From Saprospiraceae bacterium (lineage in GTDB: Bacteria > Bacteroidota > Bacteroidia > Chitinophagales > Saprospiraceae): 64,000 bases of DNA. The position numbers were made by a program, and so were the translations under genes. Of this stretch, positions 7,416-17,309 are shown one piece after another. Within the stretch, counting starts at the first letter, position 1; each line of letters begins with the position of its first letter. Where the stretch lies: the NCBI GenBank assembly GCA_028280415.1, contig JANQLV010000016.1, positions 1-64,000 of the forward strand, read 5' to 3'. Under the pieces are notes generated by a model. That model ran no database searches and had not been told where the DNA came from. It saw only the letters and a list, made by a program, of their open reading frames with translations.

Positions 7416-10067
7416 TCAATCTTCCAGCAATTGCTTTAATTCGTTTAATTTCATCATGCATTCAATGGGGGTCATTGAATTGATCTCAATGTCCTGAAGC
7501 ATTTCTTTTAGCTTTCCGGCAAGGGGATCAACCGTTTCAAAAATACTGAGCTGCAGATTGGATTCTGCCGGCATTTTTTGTAAAGTATCTTTGATTTCTT
7601 CCTGTGTTGCACCGCTATTTTCAATAGATTTTTGCTCCAGTTGATGTAAAATATTATTAGCCCGTTCGACAATTACCCTGGGCATTCCCGCCATTTTAGC
7701 TACATAAATTCCAAAACTATGATTGCTGCCTCCCGGCACCAGTTTTCTCAAAAAGATAACCTTCTGCCCTACTTCTTTCGTAGCAATATTGAAATTCTTA
7801 ATTCGTGGAAACTTGTTCGCTAATTCATTGAGTTCATGATAATGTGTCGCAAAAAGCGTTTTAGGACGATAAATACCATTACCGTGTAAATACTCCGCAA
7901 TTGACCAGGCTATGGAAATACCATCATAGGTACTTGTCCCCCGGCCGATCTCATCCAAGAGGATCAGGGAACGATCCGAAATATTATTCATAATACTCGC
8001 GGTTTCGTTCATCTCAACCATAAAGGTAGATTCACCGGAAGAAATATTGTCGGAAGCCCCTACCCTGGTAAATACTTTATCGATCAGGCCAAGCGTAGCG
8101 GATTCCGCCGGTACATAACAGCCCATCTGAGCCATCAGACAAATCAATGCAGTTTGCCTCAGCACAGCCGATTTACCAGCCATATTAGGGCCCGTAATCA
8201 TTAGTATTTGCTGATTTTCATTATCCAGATATACATCATTGGGAACGTATTCCATTCCCAGTTCAAGATGCTGCTCGATAACCGGATGTCTTCCGGCTTT
8301 GATATCTATAGCCAGTCCTTGATTAATCTCCGGTTTGCAATAATTATTTTTCGAAGCTACTCTGGCAAAAGACTGCAGGCAATCTATCCTCGCAATCAAG
8401 GAAGCATTTTGCTGGATTGGTGCGATATAATCGGCAATCGTAGCAATCAGTGTATGGTATAGCTGTTCTTCGAGTGCCAGGATTTTTTCCTCAGCACCAA
8501 GAATTTTAGCTTCCAGCTTTTTCAGCTCATCGGTGATATACCTCTCCGAACCCGTCAGGGTTTGCTTTCGTACCCAGTTGTCCGGAATCAAGCCCTGATT
8601 TTTATATTTATTCGTTACTTCAAGATAATATCCAAAGACATTATTAAAGCCTATTTTCAAATTCGTAATACCTGTTTTCTCCGCTTCTGTTTTTTGAATA
8701 TCCAGCAATAAGTCTTTGGAATTATTGACTACATTCCGCAGGTCATCCAGTTCCTCATTTACCCCATCAGCCATTACCCCCCCTTTGGCAACATTTACCG
8801 CAGGTTCTTCAAAGACTTCTTTTTCAATCTGATCGCTCAATACTTTGCAAGGATTTAAACGATCTGCAATTTTCAGTAAGTAACTGTTACCACTCTGTCC
8901 CAAAATCACTTTGATCGGTTCTATCGCTCTCAGGGCTTTTTTGAGTTGAATCACCTCCCTGGGATTAATTTTCCCCATAGGCACTTTGGAAATTAATCGC
9001 TCAAGATCACCGATTAATTTCACTTGCTGCTCGATCTCATGATCCAGTTCTTTTTGTTCTAAAAAGTATTCTACCATATCCAGCCTGGCATCAATGGCGG
9101 CTTTTTCTTTCAGAGGCAGGACCACCCATTTTTTCAACAGCCTCGCTCCCATCGGAGAAACAGTTTTATCGATCACATCAATCAGGGGAACCCCCGATGG
9201 CTGTGCACTGTATATCAATTCCAGATTTCTGATGGTAAACCGGTCCAGCCATACATAGCGATCTGGCTGTAATCGCTGGATCGAATTGATGTGTTTGAGG
9301 TTATTATTTTCGGTAGTGGCAAGGTAATGCAATATTCCCCCTGCGGCAATCTGAGCCAATTCCAACTCTTCTATCCCAAATCCCTTGAGATTTTGCACTT
9401 CAAACTGACTGGTAAGTTTCTCTCTGGAATAATCAAAGGTATAAATCCATTCATCCAGCGGGAAAGTATAAAATTGCATACCAAAAAGGCCTTCAAAATC
9501 TTTTACCTTACCTTTCGAAAAAATGACTTCTGAGGGTTTAAAGCTCTGCAACAGTTTATCAATGTAGGACTGATTTCCTTCACTTACCAGGAATTCTCCC
9601 GTTGATACGTCCAAAAAGGCAATTCCGATTTGCTGTTTTTTCCCCAAAAAGAGAGAAGCCAGGAAGTTATTGGTTTTATGATCGAGTAATTTATCATTAA
9701 TGGCGACTCCGGGAGTTACAATTTCTGTCACACCACGCCGCACCACCTTTTTCTCTTTCGAAGGTTTCTCCAGTTGTTCACAGACTGCAACCCGATAGCC
9801 TGCACGTACCATCCTCGGAAGGTAGGTATCCAGAGAGTGATAGGGAAATCCGGCCAGTTCTATATCGCTTCCTCCATTATTTCTTTTGGTAAGGATAATC
9901 CCTAACACTTTCGATGTCGTGATGGCATCCTCACCAAAAGTTTCGTAAAAATCTCCTACTCTAAACAGCAAAATAGTATCCGGGTGTTTGGATTTCACCT
10001 TAAAATATTGCTGCATTAATGGAGTAATTTTTTTGCTCTTTTTTGCTTTTGTCCCTTTTTTATCCAA
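7416..10067 (-). CDS. mutS: DNA mismatch repair protein MutS
   Basis: An 883-residue MutS1 protein that recognises base mismatches and small loops and starts methyl-independent repair with MutL. The N-terminal mismatch-binding domain carries the F-x-E motif (GDFYETFGEDA, Phe40/Glu42), which separates MutS1 from MutS2. Connector, lever and clamp regions follow. The ATPase domain has Walker A GPNMAGKS (626-633), Walker B ILLDEIGRGTSTYDG, and the downstream TLFATHYHEL. The length is normal for the family. Transcription is convergent with the preceding envelope gene and the two stop codons touch (7413-7415 and 7416-7418), so no terminator fits between them. A weak minus-strand promoter (10153-10180) lies about 85 nt upstream of the start. 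Confidence 0.97.
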   Translation of the reverse strand: MDKKGTKAKKSKKITPLMQQYFKVKSKHPDTILLFRVGDFYETFGEDAITTSKVLGIILTKRNNGGSDIELAGFPYHSLDTYLPRMVRAGYRVAVCEQLEKPSKEKKVVRRGVTEIVTPGVAINDKLLDHKTNNFLASLFLGKKQQIGIAFLDVSTGEFLVSEGNQSYIDKLLQSFKPSEVIFSKGKVKDFEGLFGMQFYTFPLDEWIYTFDYSREKLTSQFEVQNLKGFGIEELELAQIAAGGILHYLATTENNNLKHINSIQRLQPDRYVWLDRFTIRNLELIYSAQPSGVPLIDVIDKTVSPMGARLLKKWVVLPLKEKAAIDARLDMVEYFLEQKELDHEIEQQVKLIGDLERLISKVPMGKINPREVIQLKKALRAIEPIKVILGQSGNSYLLKIADRLNPCKVLSDQIEKEVFEEPAVNVAKGGVMADGVNEELDDLRNVVNNSKDLLLDIQKTEAEKTGITNLKIGFNNVFGYYLEVTNKYKNQGLIPDNWVRKQTLTGSERYITDELKKLEAKILGAEEKILALEEQLYHTLIATIADYIAPIQQNASLIARIDCLQSFARVASKNNYCKPEINQGLAIDIKAGRHPVIEQHLELGMEYVPNDVYLDNENQQILMITGPNMAGKSAVLRQTALICLMAQMGCYVPAESATLGLIDKVFTRVGASDNISSGESTFMVEMNETASIMNNISDRSLILLDEIGRGTSTYDGISIAWSIAEYLHGNGIYRPKTLFATHYHELNELANKFPRIKNFNIATKEVGQKVIFLRKLVPGGSNHSFGIYVAKMAGMPRVIVERANNILHQLEQKSIENSGATQEEIKDTLQKMPAESNLQLSIFETVDPLAGKLKEMLQDIEINSMTPIECMMKLNELKQLLED

Positions 10068-10152
10068 AATATTAAACTAATTTTCTCAATAGTATTTCAA
10101 CTAATAACCAATAACTCAAGCCTCCGGTCTGACTGCCCTTTAGCCTAGTTTG

Positions 10153-10180
10153 TAAAGATACTTTTTTTATATCTATTCAA
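10153..10180 (-). promoter_or_regulatory. Possible mutS promoter
   Basis: On the minus strand, TTG (10178-10180) is followed after 17 nt by TATCTTTA (10153-10160), one base off the TAnnTTTG box. The position suits mutS. Confidence 0.3.
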
Positions 10181-10274
10181 CAGTGGTTTGAGAAAATTAT
10201 ATAATAAAACAATACTACTCAAAACCGAATTTTGAAAACCGCATATCGAGTATCAAAAAATTGTCTCTATTCCT

Positions 10275-10282
10275 TATCTTTG
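10275..10282 (+). promoter_or_regulatory. Bacteroidota-type -7 promoter box
   Basis: TATCTTTG matches TAnnTTTG exactly and lies 31 nt before the ATG of the TerB-like gene. The nearest upstream TTG (10261) is only 11 nt away, so the -33 element is unclear. Confidence 0.35.
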
Positions 10283-10313
10283 CTGCCATTATTTAAACCA
10301 ATTCAAAAATTAC

Positions 10314-10811
10314 ATGACACCACAATTCGAATCACTGTCTGAGGATCAAAAAGAGTTGATGTATGATACAATTCCTTTGCTCACCGTTTACATTGCCGGA
10401 GCCGACGGGAATATTGATGCAGAAGAAACGGCCTGGGCTGAAAAAGTAACTCAAATCAGAAGCTACTCATACCACGAAGACCTTAGAGATTACTACGCAA
10501 AAGTGGGAGAAATTTACGCTGCTAAATTAGAGCATTATATTGATTTACTTCCTCAGGATGTAGCACGAAGGACTGTTGCCATTGAAGAAAAACTGGGTGA
10601 TCTTAATGCGATACTCGCCAAATTGGATGTCAATTTCGCCGCCAGATTTTACAAAAGTTTACTGAGTTTTGCCAAACACGTTGCAAAGGCTTCAGGAGGC
10701 TTTTTGGGATTTGGTAGCATTAACAGAGCCGAAGAAAAACTCCTTGGTCTAAATTTCCTCAATCCTATCGAATTAGAAGAGGAGGAAGATGATTTTGAAG
10801 AAGAAATATAA
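10314..10811 (+). CDS. TerB-like helical protein
   Basis: A 165-residue soluble, mainly helical protein. The segment TVYIAGADGNIDAEETAWAEKV (about 24-45) resembles the signature of TerB-fold proteins, in which the Asp/Glu residues around ADGxID coordinate metal. A paired second helical half includes LSFAKHVAKASGGFLGFGS. The C-terminus is a run of acidic residues (LEEEEDDFEEEI). TerB proteins take part in poorly understood stress responses first linked to tellurite; the exact role here is unknown. It appears monocistronic, with a -7 box upstream and an 11-bp inverted repeat directly after the stop codon. The fold assignment is moderate and rests on one motif and overall length. Confidence 0.6.
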   Translation: MTPQFESLSEDQKELMYDTIPLLTVYIAGADGNIDAEETAWAEKVTQIRSYSYHEDLRDYYAKVGEIYAAKLEHYIDLLPQDVARRTVAIEEKLGDLNAILAKLDVNFAARFYKSLLSFAKHVAKASGGFLGFGSINRAEEKLLGLNFLNPIELEEEEDDFEEEI

Positions 10812-10814
10812 AAT

Positions 10815-10853
10815 ATATGAGGTGTTGAGTACCAGAAGCCTGACACCTCATAT
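10815..10853. repeat. Inverted repeat after TerB-like gene
   Basis: Perfect 11-bp arms ATATGAGGTGT (10815-10825) and ACACCTCATAT (10843-10853) enclose a 17-nt loop, four bases after the stop codon. There is no T-run, so it is either a weak terminator or a member of the small intergenic repeat family also seen at 28898-28974 and 43653-43691; it shares ATGAGGTG with the latter. Confidence 0.5.
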
Positions 10854-10980
10854 CTCCTACCAATTCTTACCCTAAATTTGTCGCCAATTTGTTTCCTTTG
10901 ACAATAAGAGATTTTATTTTTTGATATCAATGTGAAAAATACGAAATTCACATAAGTCAAAATTCAAAAAGTAATGCTCT

Positions 10981-13404
10981 ATGAAAAAAGCCATACTCTT
11001 CCTTCTCTTTGTTTCTTTCTGGTTAACACCAAATCTCATTCTGGCTCAGCCAATTGGTTGTATGGAAGCCAAGCAAAAAATTAAACTAAGCCCTCCAACG
11101 ACAGAGGAATTAGCCTTTATCCAGGCTTCTAATGAAAGAAGTGACACGATTGATATTCTCAATTATGAAATCACCCTGGATGTTGACTTTAATATTCAGG
11201 AAATCGATGCTAATTGCATTGTGACTTTTAGTCCGAAAATGATGAATATTGATTATTTAGCACTTGATCTCTTAGACCTCGATGTTGATTCTGTCTTTTT
11301 TAACGGTAATCCGGTTAATTACGATTTCGATGGTCTTTTATTGGAAATTTTCTTTACTGACCCACTGAATATGGGAAGTGAAGAGAATGTGCAGGTTTTT
11401 TATCATGGTAAACCGACCGTTGATCCCAGTGGATTCGGAGGTTTCGACTTCAATGGAGGCTATGCCTATAACCTTGGAATTGGGCTGGCTTCCAACCCCT
11501 ATAATTTCGGAAGATCGTGGTTTCCATGCTTTGATAATTTTGTAGAGCGTTCGACTTATGATTTCAATGTTATCAGTCCCAGTAATCGCAAAGGCTATTG
11601 TGTTGGAACATTTATGGGAGAAACTGAACTTCCTAGTGGTAAAATCCTGCGTCGATACGAATTGGATCAGCCGATACCGACCTATCTGGCAGGTGTAGCA
11701 GTATCTACTTACGGGGAATACAATGAAGTGCATCAGGGGCAATATGGTCCGGTAGATATTCAACTGGTGGCCAAAACTGATGACCTCAACAATATGATTA
11801 CCTCATTTGCTTCCCTTGGAGAAGCGATCGATGCATTGGAATACTGGTATGGTCCCTACGTTTGGGATAGAGTTGGCTTCGTGTCCACGGTAGTCGGGGC
11901 AATGGAACATCCCGCTAATATCGCCTATCCTGACTTTGTAGGTTTGGGTGGCGATGATTTCGGCCAAAAGAGATTAATGGCTCATGAATTGGCACATTGC
12001 TGGTTTGGCAATATCGTTACCCTCAGTTCGGCAGCAGATATGTGGTTTAAAGAAGGCAATGCCGAATACGGTGCGCATTTATTTACAGAATGGATTGGAG
12101 GGCAAGAGGCTTTTATTGATCATGTAAAGGATAATTTTTTAGAAGAAGTATTGCGAAGCGCACATTATGATGATGATGGATTCCAGCAGCTCTCGGGTAT
12201 TCCTTTCGAACATACCTACGGAACGCATACTTATCGCAAAGGCGCCTCCATGATTCACAACCTGAGAGGCTACCTCGGAGATTCGCTTTTTAGAGTAGGG
12301 CAAAGGCAAGTATTAGCAAATCACGCTTATAGTGCCGTGGACGGGGCTACTTACCGTGACGAATTAATCGATGCTACCGGGCAAACAGATATCATTACGT
12401 CTTTCTTTGATGACTGGATTTTTGCACCTGGTTATGCCGCTTATGAGATCGATTCTGTGAAGCTTGTTCCAAGTGGCAGCGAATACGAAGCTACCGTTCA
12501 TATTCAACAAAAACTTCGAGCTGCACCTCATTTCCACACCAATACACCAATTGAAATCACCTTTATGGACAATGACTGGAATCACCATACCTCTACCATC
12601 ATGGTTTCTGATGAATTTACAACAGTTGAGGTCCTGGTTCCTTTCGAGCCGGCAATCTGGTTTTTGAATGGAAACGGAAAGCTAAATATTGCAAAATTGC
12701 AAAATGAATTGGTAATCGATAGCCCCATCAACAGGAATTTGGCGCATTCCGAATTTCGGATCAGAGTTAACGAAATTGTCGATTCTGCTTACTTCAGAGT
12801 TGAACATTATTGGGTAGGGCCAGATGAAATAGGTAATAATCCTGATCTGGCGCAAATCTCTCAAAATCATTTCTGGCGTGTTGATGGTATCTGGCCGGAT
12901 GTTTTCGACGCACAGGGCTCAGTTAACTATCGCGCCTCTGCTCCTGAATTAGATGCTGATCTTACTTCAAATACCGAAGATAGCCTGATACTTATCTATC
13001 GTCCTTATCCGGGTTATCCCTGGACGGAGTACGACAATTATGTAATTATCAATACACTTCCCGGCGACGGGCAAGGTACAATTGCAATCGGAGATCTCAA
13101 GAAAGGAGATTATGCTTTTGCCAATGGAACTCTGGATGTAGTCAGTACGGTCGATATTTTTAAAGAAGACCTGGTGGATATTTATCCTAATCCAGCTACA
13201 GAATATCTGAATTTAAAAGGGGATTTGATTAATGAGCAAATAATTAATTATCAAATATTTGATGCCAAAGGCGCAAGTTTACGCAAAGATCAGGTTGACG
13301 GAGATATTGATGTCTCTAATTTGAACACCGGTATTTATTTTATCCAATTAATTGATGAAAATGGCAAATCTCTTGGTGCAGAACAATTTGAAGTAATTCG
13401 ATAA
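10981..13404 (+). CDS. M1 family zinc aminopeptidase with T9SS sorting domain
   Basis: An 807-residue secreted metallopeptidase. A Sec signal peptide covers roughly residues 1-22 (ending ILAQ). The M1 fold carries a substrate-site motif GAMEHP (the family's GAMEN-type loop) and the zinc site HELAH (335-339) with the third ligand Glu358 in WFKEG, giving the HExxH-18-E pattern. Family members remove N-terminal residues from peptides. The last 75 or so residues (FKEDLVDIYPNPATEYLNL to the end) form a Por-type T9SS C-terminal sorting domain, so export across the outer membrane to the surface is expected. The role in peptide scavenging is inferred. A strong terminator follows. Confidence 0.88.
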   Translation: MKKAILFLLFVSFWLTPNLILAQPIGCMEAKQKIKLSPPTTEELAFIQASNERSDTIDILNYEITLDVDFNIQEIDANCIVTFSPKMMNIDYLALDLLDLDVDSVFFNGNPVNYDFDGLLLEIFFTDPLNMGSEENVQVFYHGKPTVDPSGFGGFDFNGGYAYNLGIGLASNPYNFGRSWFPCFDNFVERSTYDFNVISPSNRKGYCVGTFMGETELPSGKILRRYELDQPIPTYLAGVAVSTYGEYNEVHQGQYGPVDIQLVAKTDDLNNMITSFASLGEAIDALEYWYGPYVWDRVGFVSTVVGAMEHPANIAYPDFVGLGGDDFGQKRLMAHELAHCWFGNIVTLSSAADMWFKEGNAEYGAHLFTEWIGGQEAFIDHVKDNFLEEVLRSAHYDDDGFQQLSGIPFEHTYGTHTYRKGASMIHNLRGYLGDSLFRVGQRQVLANHAYSAVDGATYRDELIDATGQTDIITSFFDDWIFAPGYAAYEIDSVKLVPSGSEYEATVHIQQKLRAAPHFHTNTPIEITFMDNDWNHHTSTIMVSDEFTTVEVLVPFEPAIWFLNGNGKLNIAKLQNELVIDSPINRNLAHSEFRIRVNEIVDSAYFRVEHYWVGPDEIGNNPDLAQISQNHFWRVDGIWPDVFDAQGSVNYRASAPELDADLTSNTEDSLILIYRPYPGYPWTEYDNYVIINTLPGDGQGTIAIGDLKKGDYAFANGTLDVVSTVDIFKEDLVDIYPNPATEYLNLKGDLINEQIINYQIFDAKGASLRKDQVDGDIDVSNLNTGIYFIQLIDENGKSLGAEQFEVIR

Positions 13405-13423
13405 AAATTCATAAAATAATTGG

Positions 13424-13464
13424 AAACGTACCATGGGAAATTTTCTTATGGTACGTTTTTTATT
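13424..13464 (+). terminator. Rho-independent terminator
   Basis: An 11-bp perfect stem (13424-13434 with 13448-13458, core ACGTACCAT/ATGGTACGT) is followed by a T-run. It lies 20 nt after the aminopeptidase stop codon. Confidence 0.75.
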
Positions 13465-13770
13465 ATAAAAACATAATAAAACACTTTTGAAAAAACGTTA
13501 TTAAGGCCTACAATCGCAATTTTCACGTCTAGAAGCTTTCCTATTCGGCCTTTTGGTGAAAATTTTCAGACAGGGGCCAGGCAAATAATAATTTATTTAA
13601 AAATTAATTTGTAAAGAATTTATTTAATTTTTTTGCCCGTTTTAAATGCCTAAATAAATATTCCATATTATCGGTCAAGAGTCCCGAAAAGTCTAAAAAA
13701 ACATTTTTTGCAGCTAAAGCTCCTCTTAAAATGGAAAATTGGCTACAGATTTGTTGATAATTGTTAAAAA

Positions 13771-13802
13771 GTCCGTCGAAAGACATTTTTACCTTATTTT
13801 TG
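13771..13802 (+). promoter_or_regulatory. Bacteroidota-type promoter
   Basis: TTG at 13771-13773 is followed after 21 nt by TATTTTTG (13795-13802), matching the TTG-N17-23-TAnnTTTG consensus described for Bacteroidota. The expected start of transcription is near 13808, about 90 nt before the chosen start codon of the peroxidase. Confidence 0.5.
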
Positions 13803-13896
13803 TATCATAAACTCTAATGAGATGAGAGTACCCCGGATCAATACAATAACCGGGAATAATCCTATACCCCTTTTTCACAAAAAAACATATCTAATT

Positions 13897-15252
13897 ATGG
13901 ATTTCAGAAAAATTCTTCCGCTCTGTTTACTGGCCTTTAGCCTTATCATTAGTTCTTGTCGCAAAGATGATGATGATTCTGCTATTGATGAACAATTGAA
14001 TACTGCCCTTTTAGCTGCTTCCGATGGTGTTGGCAAGTCTTATTATACCATGCCCGCCAGTAATGATCTCAGTGCGATTCCTCAAGATCCCAATAACCCA
14101 CTTACTACTGCTAAAATAGAACTTGGAAAGTTACTTTATCACGAAACCGGAATTGGTATTTCTCCAATGGATAATTCGAATACTGGTGAATTTTCCTGTG
14201 CAAGTTGCCATTTTGCTTCTGCCGGATTTCAAGCTAACCGTTTTCAGGGCATTTCCGAAGGTGGTCAGGGCTTTGGAATCAATGGTGAAGGCCGGGAAAA
14301 AGATCCTTCTTTTGATGAAGAAATGATGGATGTTCAGCCAGTGCGCACCCCTAGTTCCATGAATAATGTTTATCAGACCAACCTTTTGTGGAATGGGCAA
14401 TTCGGTGCTACGGGAGTAAATACCGGAACGGATGCCTACTGGACAGAAGATACACCAAAAGAAGTAAACGAATTAGGATTTGAAGGGCTTGAAACGCAGG
14501 CTATCGCGGGTTTGGCAGTTCATCGAATGGACGTTGACGCGCTACCTAATATTCTTGAAAATCTGGGTTATAAAGCAATGTTCGATGCTGCTTTTAGTGA
14601 TTTTCCCGAAACAGAAAGATATACTACGATCACTACCGGCCTGGCCATTGCAGCTTTTGAACGTACGCTTTTTTCCAATGAATCTCCTTTTCAACGATAC
14701 CTTCACGGAGATAATGACGCAATGACCGAGCAGGAAAAAAGAGGTGCTATATTGTTTTTTGAAGATGCCAACTGCGCCAGTTGTCATAACGGGCCAGGTT
14801 TAAACAATATGGAATTCCATGCTATAGGACTGAAAGACTTACACGAATGCCCCGAGGAAGTTTTCAAGACATCAGTGGACGATCTTGAACATCTTGGAAG
14901 AGGTGGCTTTACCGGTCAAGCTGAAGACATGTATAAATTCAAAGTTCCACAGCTTTATAATATGAAAGATTCCCCTTTCCTCGGACATGGAGCCAGCTTT
15001 AGATCAATCCGGGCTATGATCGAATATAAAAACCTGGCGGTTCCGGAAAACAGCAATGTTCCTGTTTCTCAACTGGCAGAAGAATTTGTCCCGCTGAATT
15101 TGACAGATGCTCAGATTGATGATATTGTAGCCTTTCTCGGAGAAGCGCTTTACGATCCCAATCTCAAAAGATACGAGCCGGAAAGCTTACCTTCCGGAAA
15201 TTGTTTCCCTTTCAATGATCCGCAAGCGAGAATTGATCTGGGATGTGATTAA
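13897..15252 (+). CDS. Di-heme cytochrome c peroxidase (lipoprotein), long form
   Basis: A 451-residue protein from the ATG at 13897. I prefer this start to the upstream ATG at 13822 because it begins at the lipoprotein signal peptide (MDFRKILPLCLLAFSL, lipobox ISSC). Haem motifs are CASCH at residues 101-105 and 293-297. Conserved family stretches are LGKLLYHETGIG, VRTPSSMNNVYQTN, ALAAFER-like AIAAFERTLF and KVPQLYNMKDSPFLGHG. It belongs to the same CcpA/MauG family as the gene at 4228 but is longer and diverged, so a distinct substrate or redox partner is plausible. It is monocistronic, between a clear promoter and a bidirectional terminator. Confidence 0.86.
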   Translation: MDFRKILPLCLLAFSLIISSCRKDDDDSAIDEQLNTALLAASDGVGKSYYTMPASNDLSAIPQDPNNPLTTAKIELGKLLYHETGIGISPMDNSNTGEFSCASCHFASAGFQANRFQGISEGGQGFGINGEGREKDPSFDEEMMDVQPVRTPSSMNNVYQTNLLWNGQFGATGVNTGTDAYWTEDTPKEVNELGFEGLETQAIAGLAVHRMDVDALPNILENLGYKAMFDAAFSDFPETERYTTITTGLAIAAFERTLFSNESPFQRYLHGDNDAMTEQEKRGAILFFEDANCASCHNGPGLNNMEFHAIGLKDLHECPEEVFKTSVDDLEHLGRGGFTGQAEDMYKFKVPQLYNMKDSPFLGHGASFRSIRAMIEYKNLAVPENSNVPVSQLAEEFVPLNLTDAQIDDIVAFLGEALYDPNLKRYEPESLPSGNCFPFNDPQARIDLGCD

Positions 15253-15265
15253 TTATTTATAAGCT

Positions 15266-15304
15266 AAAAAGGCGCTTTGAAATATACTTCAAAGCGCCTT
15301 TTTA
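15266..15304. terminator. Bidirectional terminator
   Basis: A 16-bp stem (AAAAAGGCGCTTTGAA at 15266-15281 with its complement at 15288-15303) has a 6-nt loop. A-run and T-run flanks make it work on both strands, serving the peroxidase (+) and the T9SS protein gene (-) that converge here. Confidence 0.8.
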
Positions 15305-15367
15305 ACTTTTCGTCATTTCTTCGAATTTCAAGTCCCGAAATACGAATTTCAAGTTAGTACATGATCA

Positions 15368-17188
15368 TCAGTTTTTCAAAAACTTTCTTACGATTCTTTC
15401 TTCTTCAATTTTTAATTCCAGGAGATAAATTCCCGAAAGAAGACCGGAGACAGAAATTTGTTCTATATATCTTCCAAATACTTCTTGTTCTATTATTTCG
15501 GCGTTTACACGTTTACCCAAAACATCATAAATACTGATTTCCAAAACTTTCGGTTCATTTACTTCCAGTTCAACATTAATCCAGTTTATAGCAGGATTGG
15601 GATATATTTGCAAGGAAATGTGATCTTCCAGTTCCTCTGTAGAAGTAGTGCAAGCCAGATTTTCATCATAATCAATCGTTTCAGTATAAATACTTATACA
15701 ACCCGTTTCTAAATCCATAACCTCCAAAGTATAAATACCATCTTCCATCGCGCAATAGCTTTCTGAATTTTCTCCTTCAATTTCAACTCCATCCAATAGC
15801 CATTGTAAAACATAACTTTCGTCAAAAGTAATTCCATCCATCAATGATAAGAGATTGTTTACATTATCAAACTCCGGAATTTCCGGATTCTCGTAAATGA
15901 TAATCTCTCTGACTTCAGAAATAGCTTTACAACCTTCCAAAGAAGTGTATTCTACCTGATAATCCCCTGATTCCGCTACGTCCAGGGTACTTTCGGTCTC
16001 TCCCGGGATTAGTTCACCACCTGAATACCACTGATTGTTTTCTTCATAGGAAGAAGTCAGTACAACCATTTCTCCATCACAAAATTCATCTGCTCCGGAA
16101 TTAAAGATGGATGGTTGCTCTGGAATTTCATATACAAATACCGTATCGGTCGAAAGAATGGTATCAACCGGATGGAATATCTCAAGTTCCAGTTCAAAAT
16201 CATCAAAAGAAATAGTCCCATTTGATAATTGATTAAATGTGATCTCAGCACAAACGTCATCCGCCCCATTTATTCCGCTATCTTCATCAATAACCTTCAT
16301 TTGATATTGCCCTGCTTCCAGTGTGATATTCGGAAATACTTCAATGGGCGGATCAGTATTCCAAACGGTTTCTGATTCAAAAATCAGATCACCATTAGGG
16401 TCCGTAATTTCCACATGCAAATCCGGATTATTGGAAAAATCCGGAAAGGTAGGAATATCAAAACAACTGACATCATTCACGCCTACTCTAGTCAAGACAT
16501 ATCCACTGGTATCAATAATAGCCTGATATTCAATCAAATAAATCCCTGGCTGATCGTAAGTTTGACTAGAGGGGTTTTCATCTAATGAGGACTGCCCATT
16601 TCCAAAGTCCCAGGAATAACTAAAACCTGTATCACCATTACTGGGCACATTATTTTCAAAACTTGCCACTACTTCACCACAACCTGATGCATTGATCAGA
16701 GAAAAGCCATCATTTACACTGGTGGCCGGTTCGATCAGAATCGCCATTGGAAAAGTCACCGTCTGGGTCAACACAAAAACTGTTGCTTCAACCGTCACTT
16801 CCATTTCATACAAGCCAGGTGCCAAAGGTGTTCCACAAAACTTAAAACAGCCATCTGTTTCAGATTGCGGATCAAAAGAAGTTGCACTGGCTTCCCAGGA
16901 TAGGCCCGGAGGAAGATTGGAAATGCCGATGAGCGTTATGTTGTTAATATTCAAGCCAGCCGGTACATCTGGATCCATTTCATTAACAGGATCAGTAGTC
17001 ATCGGCATTCGAAAACTGACATCTTCATCATAATAAGTACCTACGGTACCATTAGGCAACATCCCCAGGAAAAGCGTATCCTCTGACATTCCTGCGGGTA
17101 AATCAATTATACAGCCCGGGCAATTAGCCGAAGCCTGTTGAATTGAAAAACTAATTAACAAAATCAAGGAGTAGAAATATTTACCCAT
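15368..17188 (-). CDS. Secreted PKD-domain protein with T9SS sorting domain
   Basis: A 606-residue exported protein. A signal peptide of about 21 residues (ending QQASA) precedes a Cys-containing start (NCPGC). Ig-like beta-sandwich segments follow, including a PKD-type repeat around residues 190-225 (FSYSWDFGNGQSS, then SQTYDQPGIYLIEY). Later segments alternate short beta motifs typical of gliding-motility and adhesin-like T9SS cargo. The last 80 or so residues (LQIYPNPAINWINV to IVRKFLKN) form a Por-type C-terminal sorting domain. No catalytic motif is visible, so an adhesive or structural surface role is inference. A related T9SS gene lies upstream on the same strand, separated by a strong hairpin. 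Confidence 0.75.
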   Translation of the reverse strand: MGKYFYSLILLISFSIQQASANCPGCIIDLPAGMSEDTLFLGMLPNGTVGTYYDEDVSFRMPMTTDPVNEMDPDVPAGLNINNITLIGISNLPPGLSWEASATSFDPQSETDGCFKFCGTPLAPGLYEMEVTVEATVFVLTQTVTFPMAILIEPATSVNDGFSLINASGCGEVVASFENNVPSNGDTGFSYSWDFGNGQSSLDENPSSQTYDQPGIYLIEYQAIIDTSGYVLTRVGVNDVSCFDIPTFPDFSNNPDLHVEITDPNGDLIFESETVWNTDPPIEVFPNITLEAGQYQMKVIDEDSGINGADDVCAEITFNQLSNGTISFDDFELELEIFHPVDTILSTDTVFVYEIPEQPSIFNSGADEFCDGEMVVLTSSYEENNQWYSGGELIPGETESTLDVAESGDYQVEYTSLEGCKAISEVREIIIYENPEIPEFDNVNNLLSLMDGITFDESYVLQWLLDGVEIEGENSESYCAMEDGIYTLEVMDLETGCISIYTETIDYDENLACTTSTEELEDHISLQIYPNPAINWINVELEVNEPKVLEISIYDVLGKRVNAEIIEQEVFGRYIEQISVSGLLSGIYLLELKIEEERIVRKFLKN

Positions 17189-17309
17189 ATTGTTGTTTTT
17201 TGAGTAGTTAGATCATTCTCGGCAACTACTAAATGAAAAAATTCACCGTTGTATAACAATTAATACGGCGATAGTAATAATGGGAATATGTTCTCAAGAA
17301 AAGATATAG

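Larger units (their letters stand above)
13405..13896. other. Intergenic region: terminator and promoter
   Basis: This region holds the aminopeptidase terminator (13424-13464) and a well-formed promoter for the next peroxidase gene (13771-13802). A 60-codon minus-strand frame at 13604-13786 has no recognisable features and I do not call it. Confidence 0.5.

Noticed and set aside
13604-13786. 60-codon minus-strand frame
   Set aside because: No signal peptide, membrane helix or familiar motif, and it overlaps the promoter of the plus-strand peroxidase.
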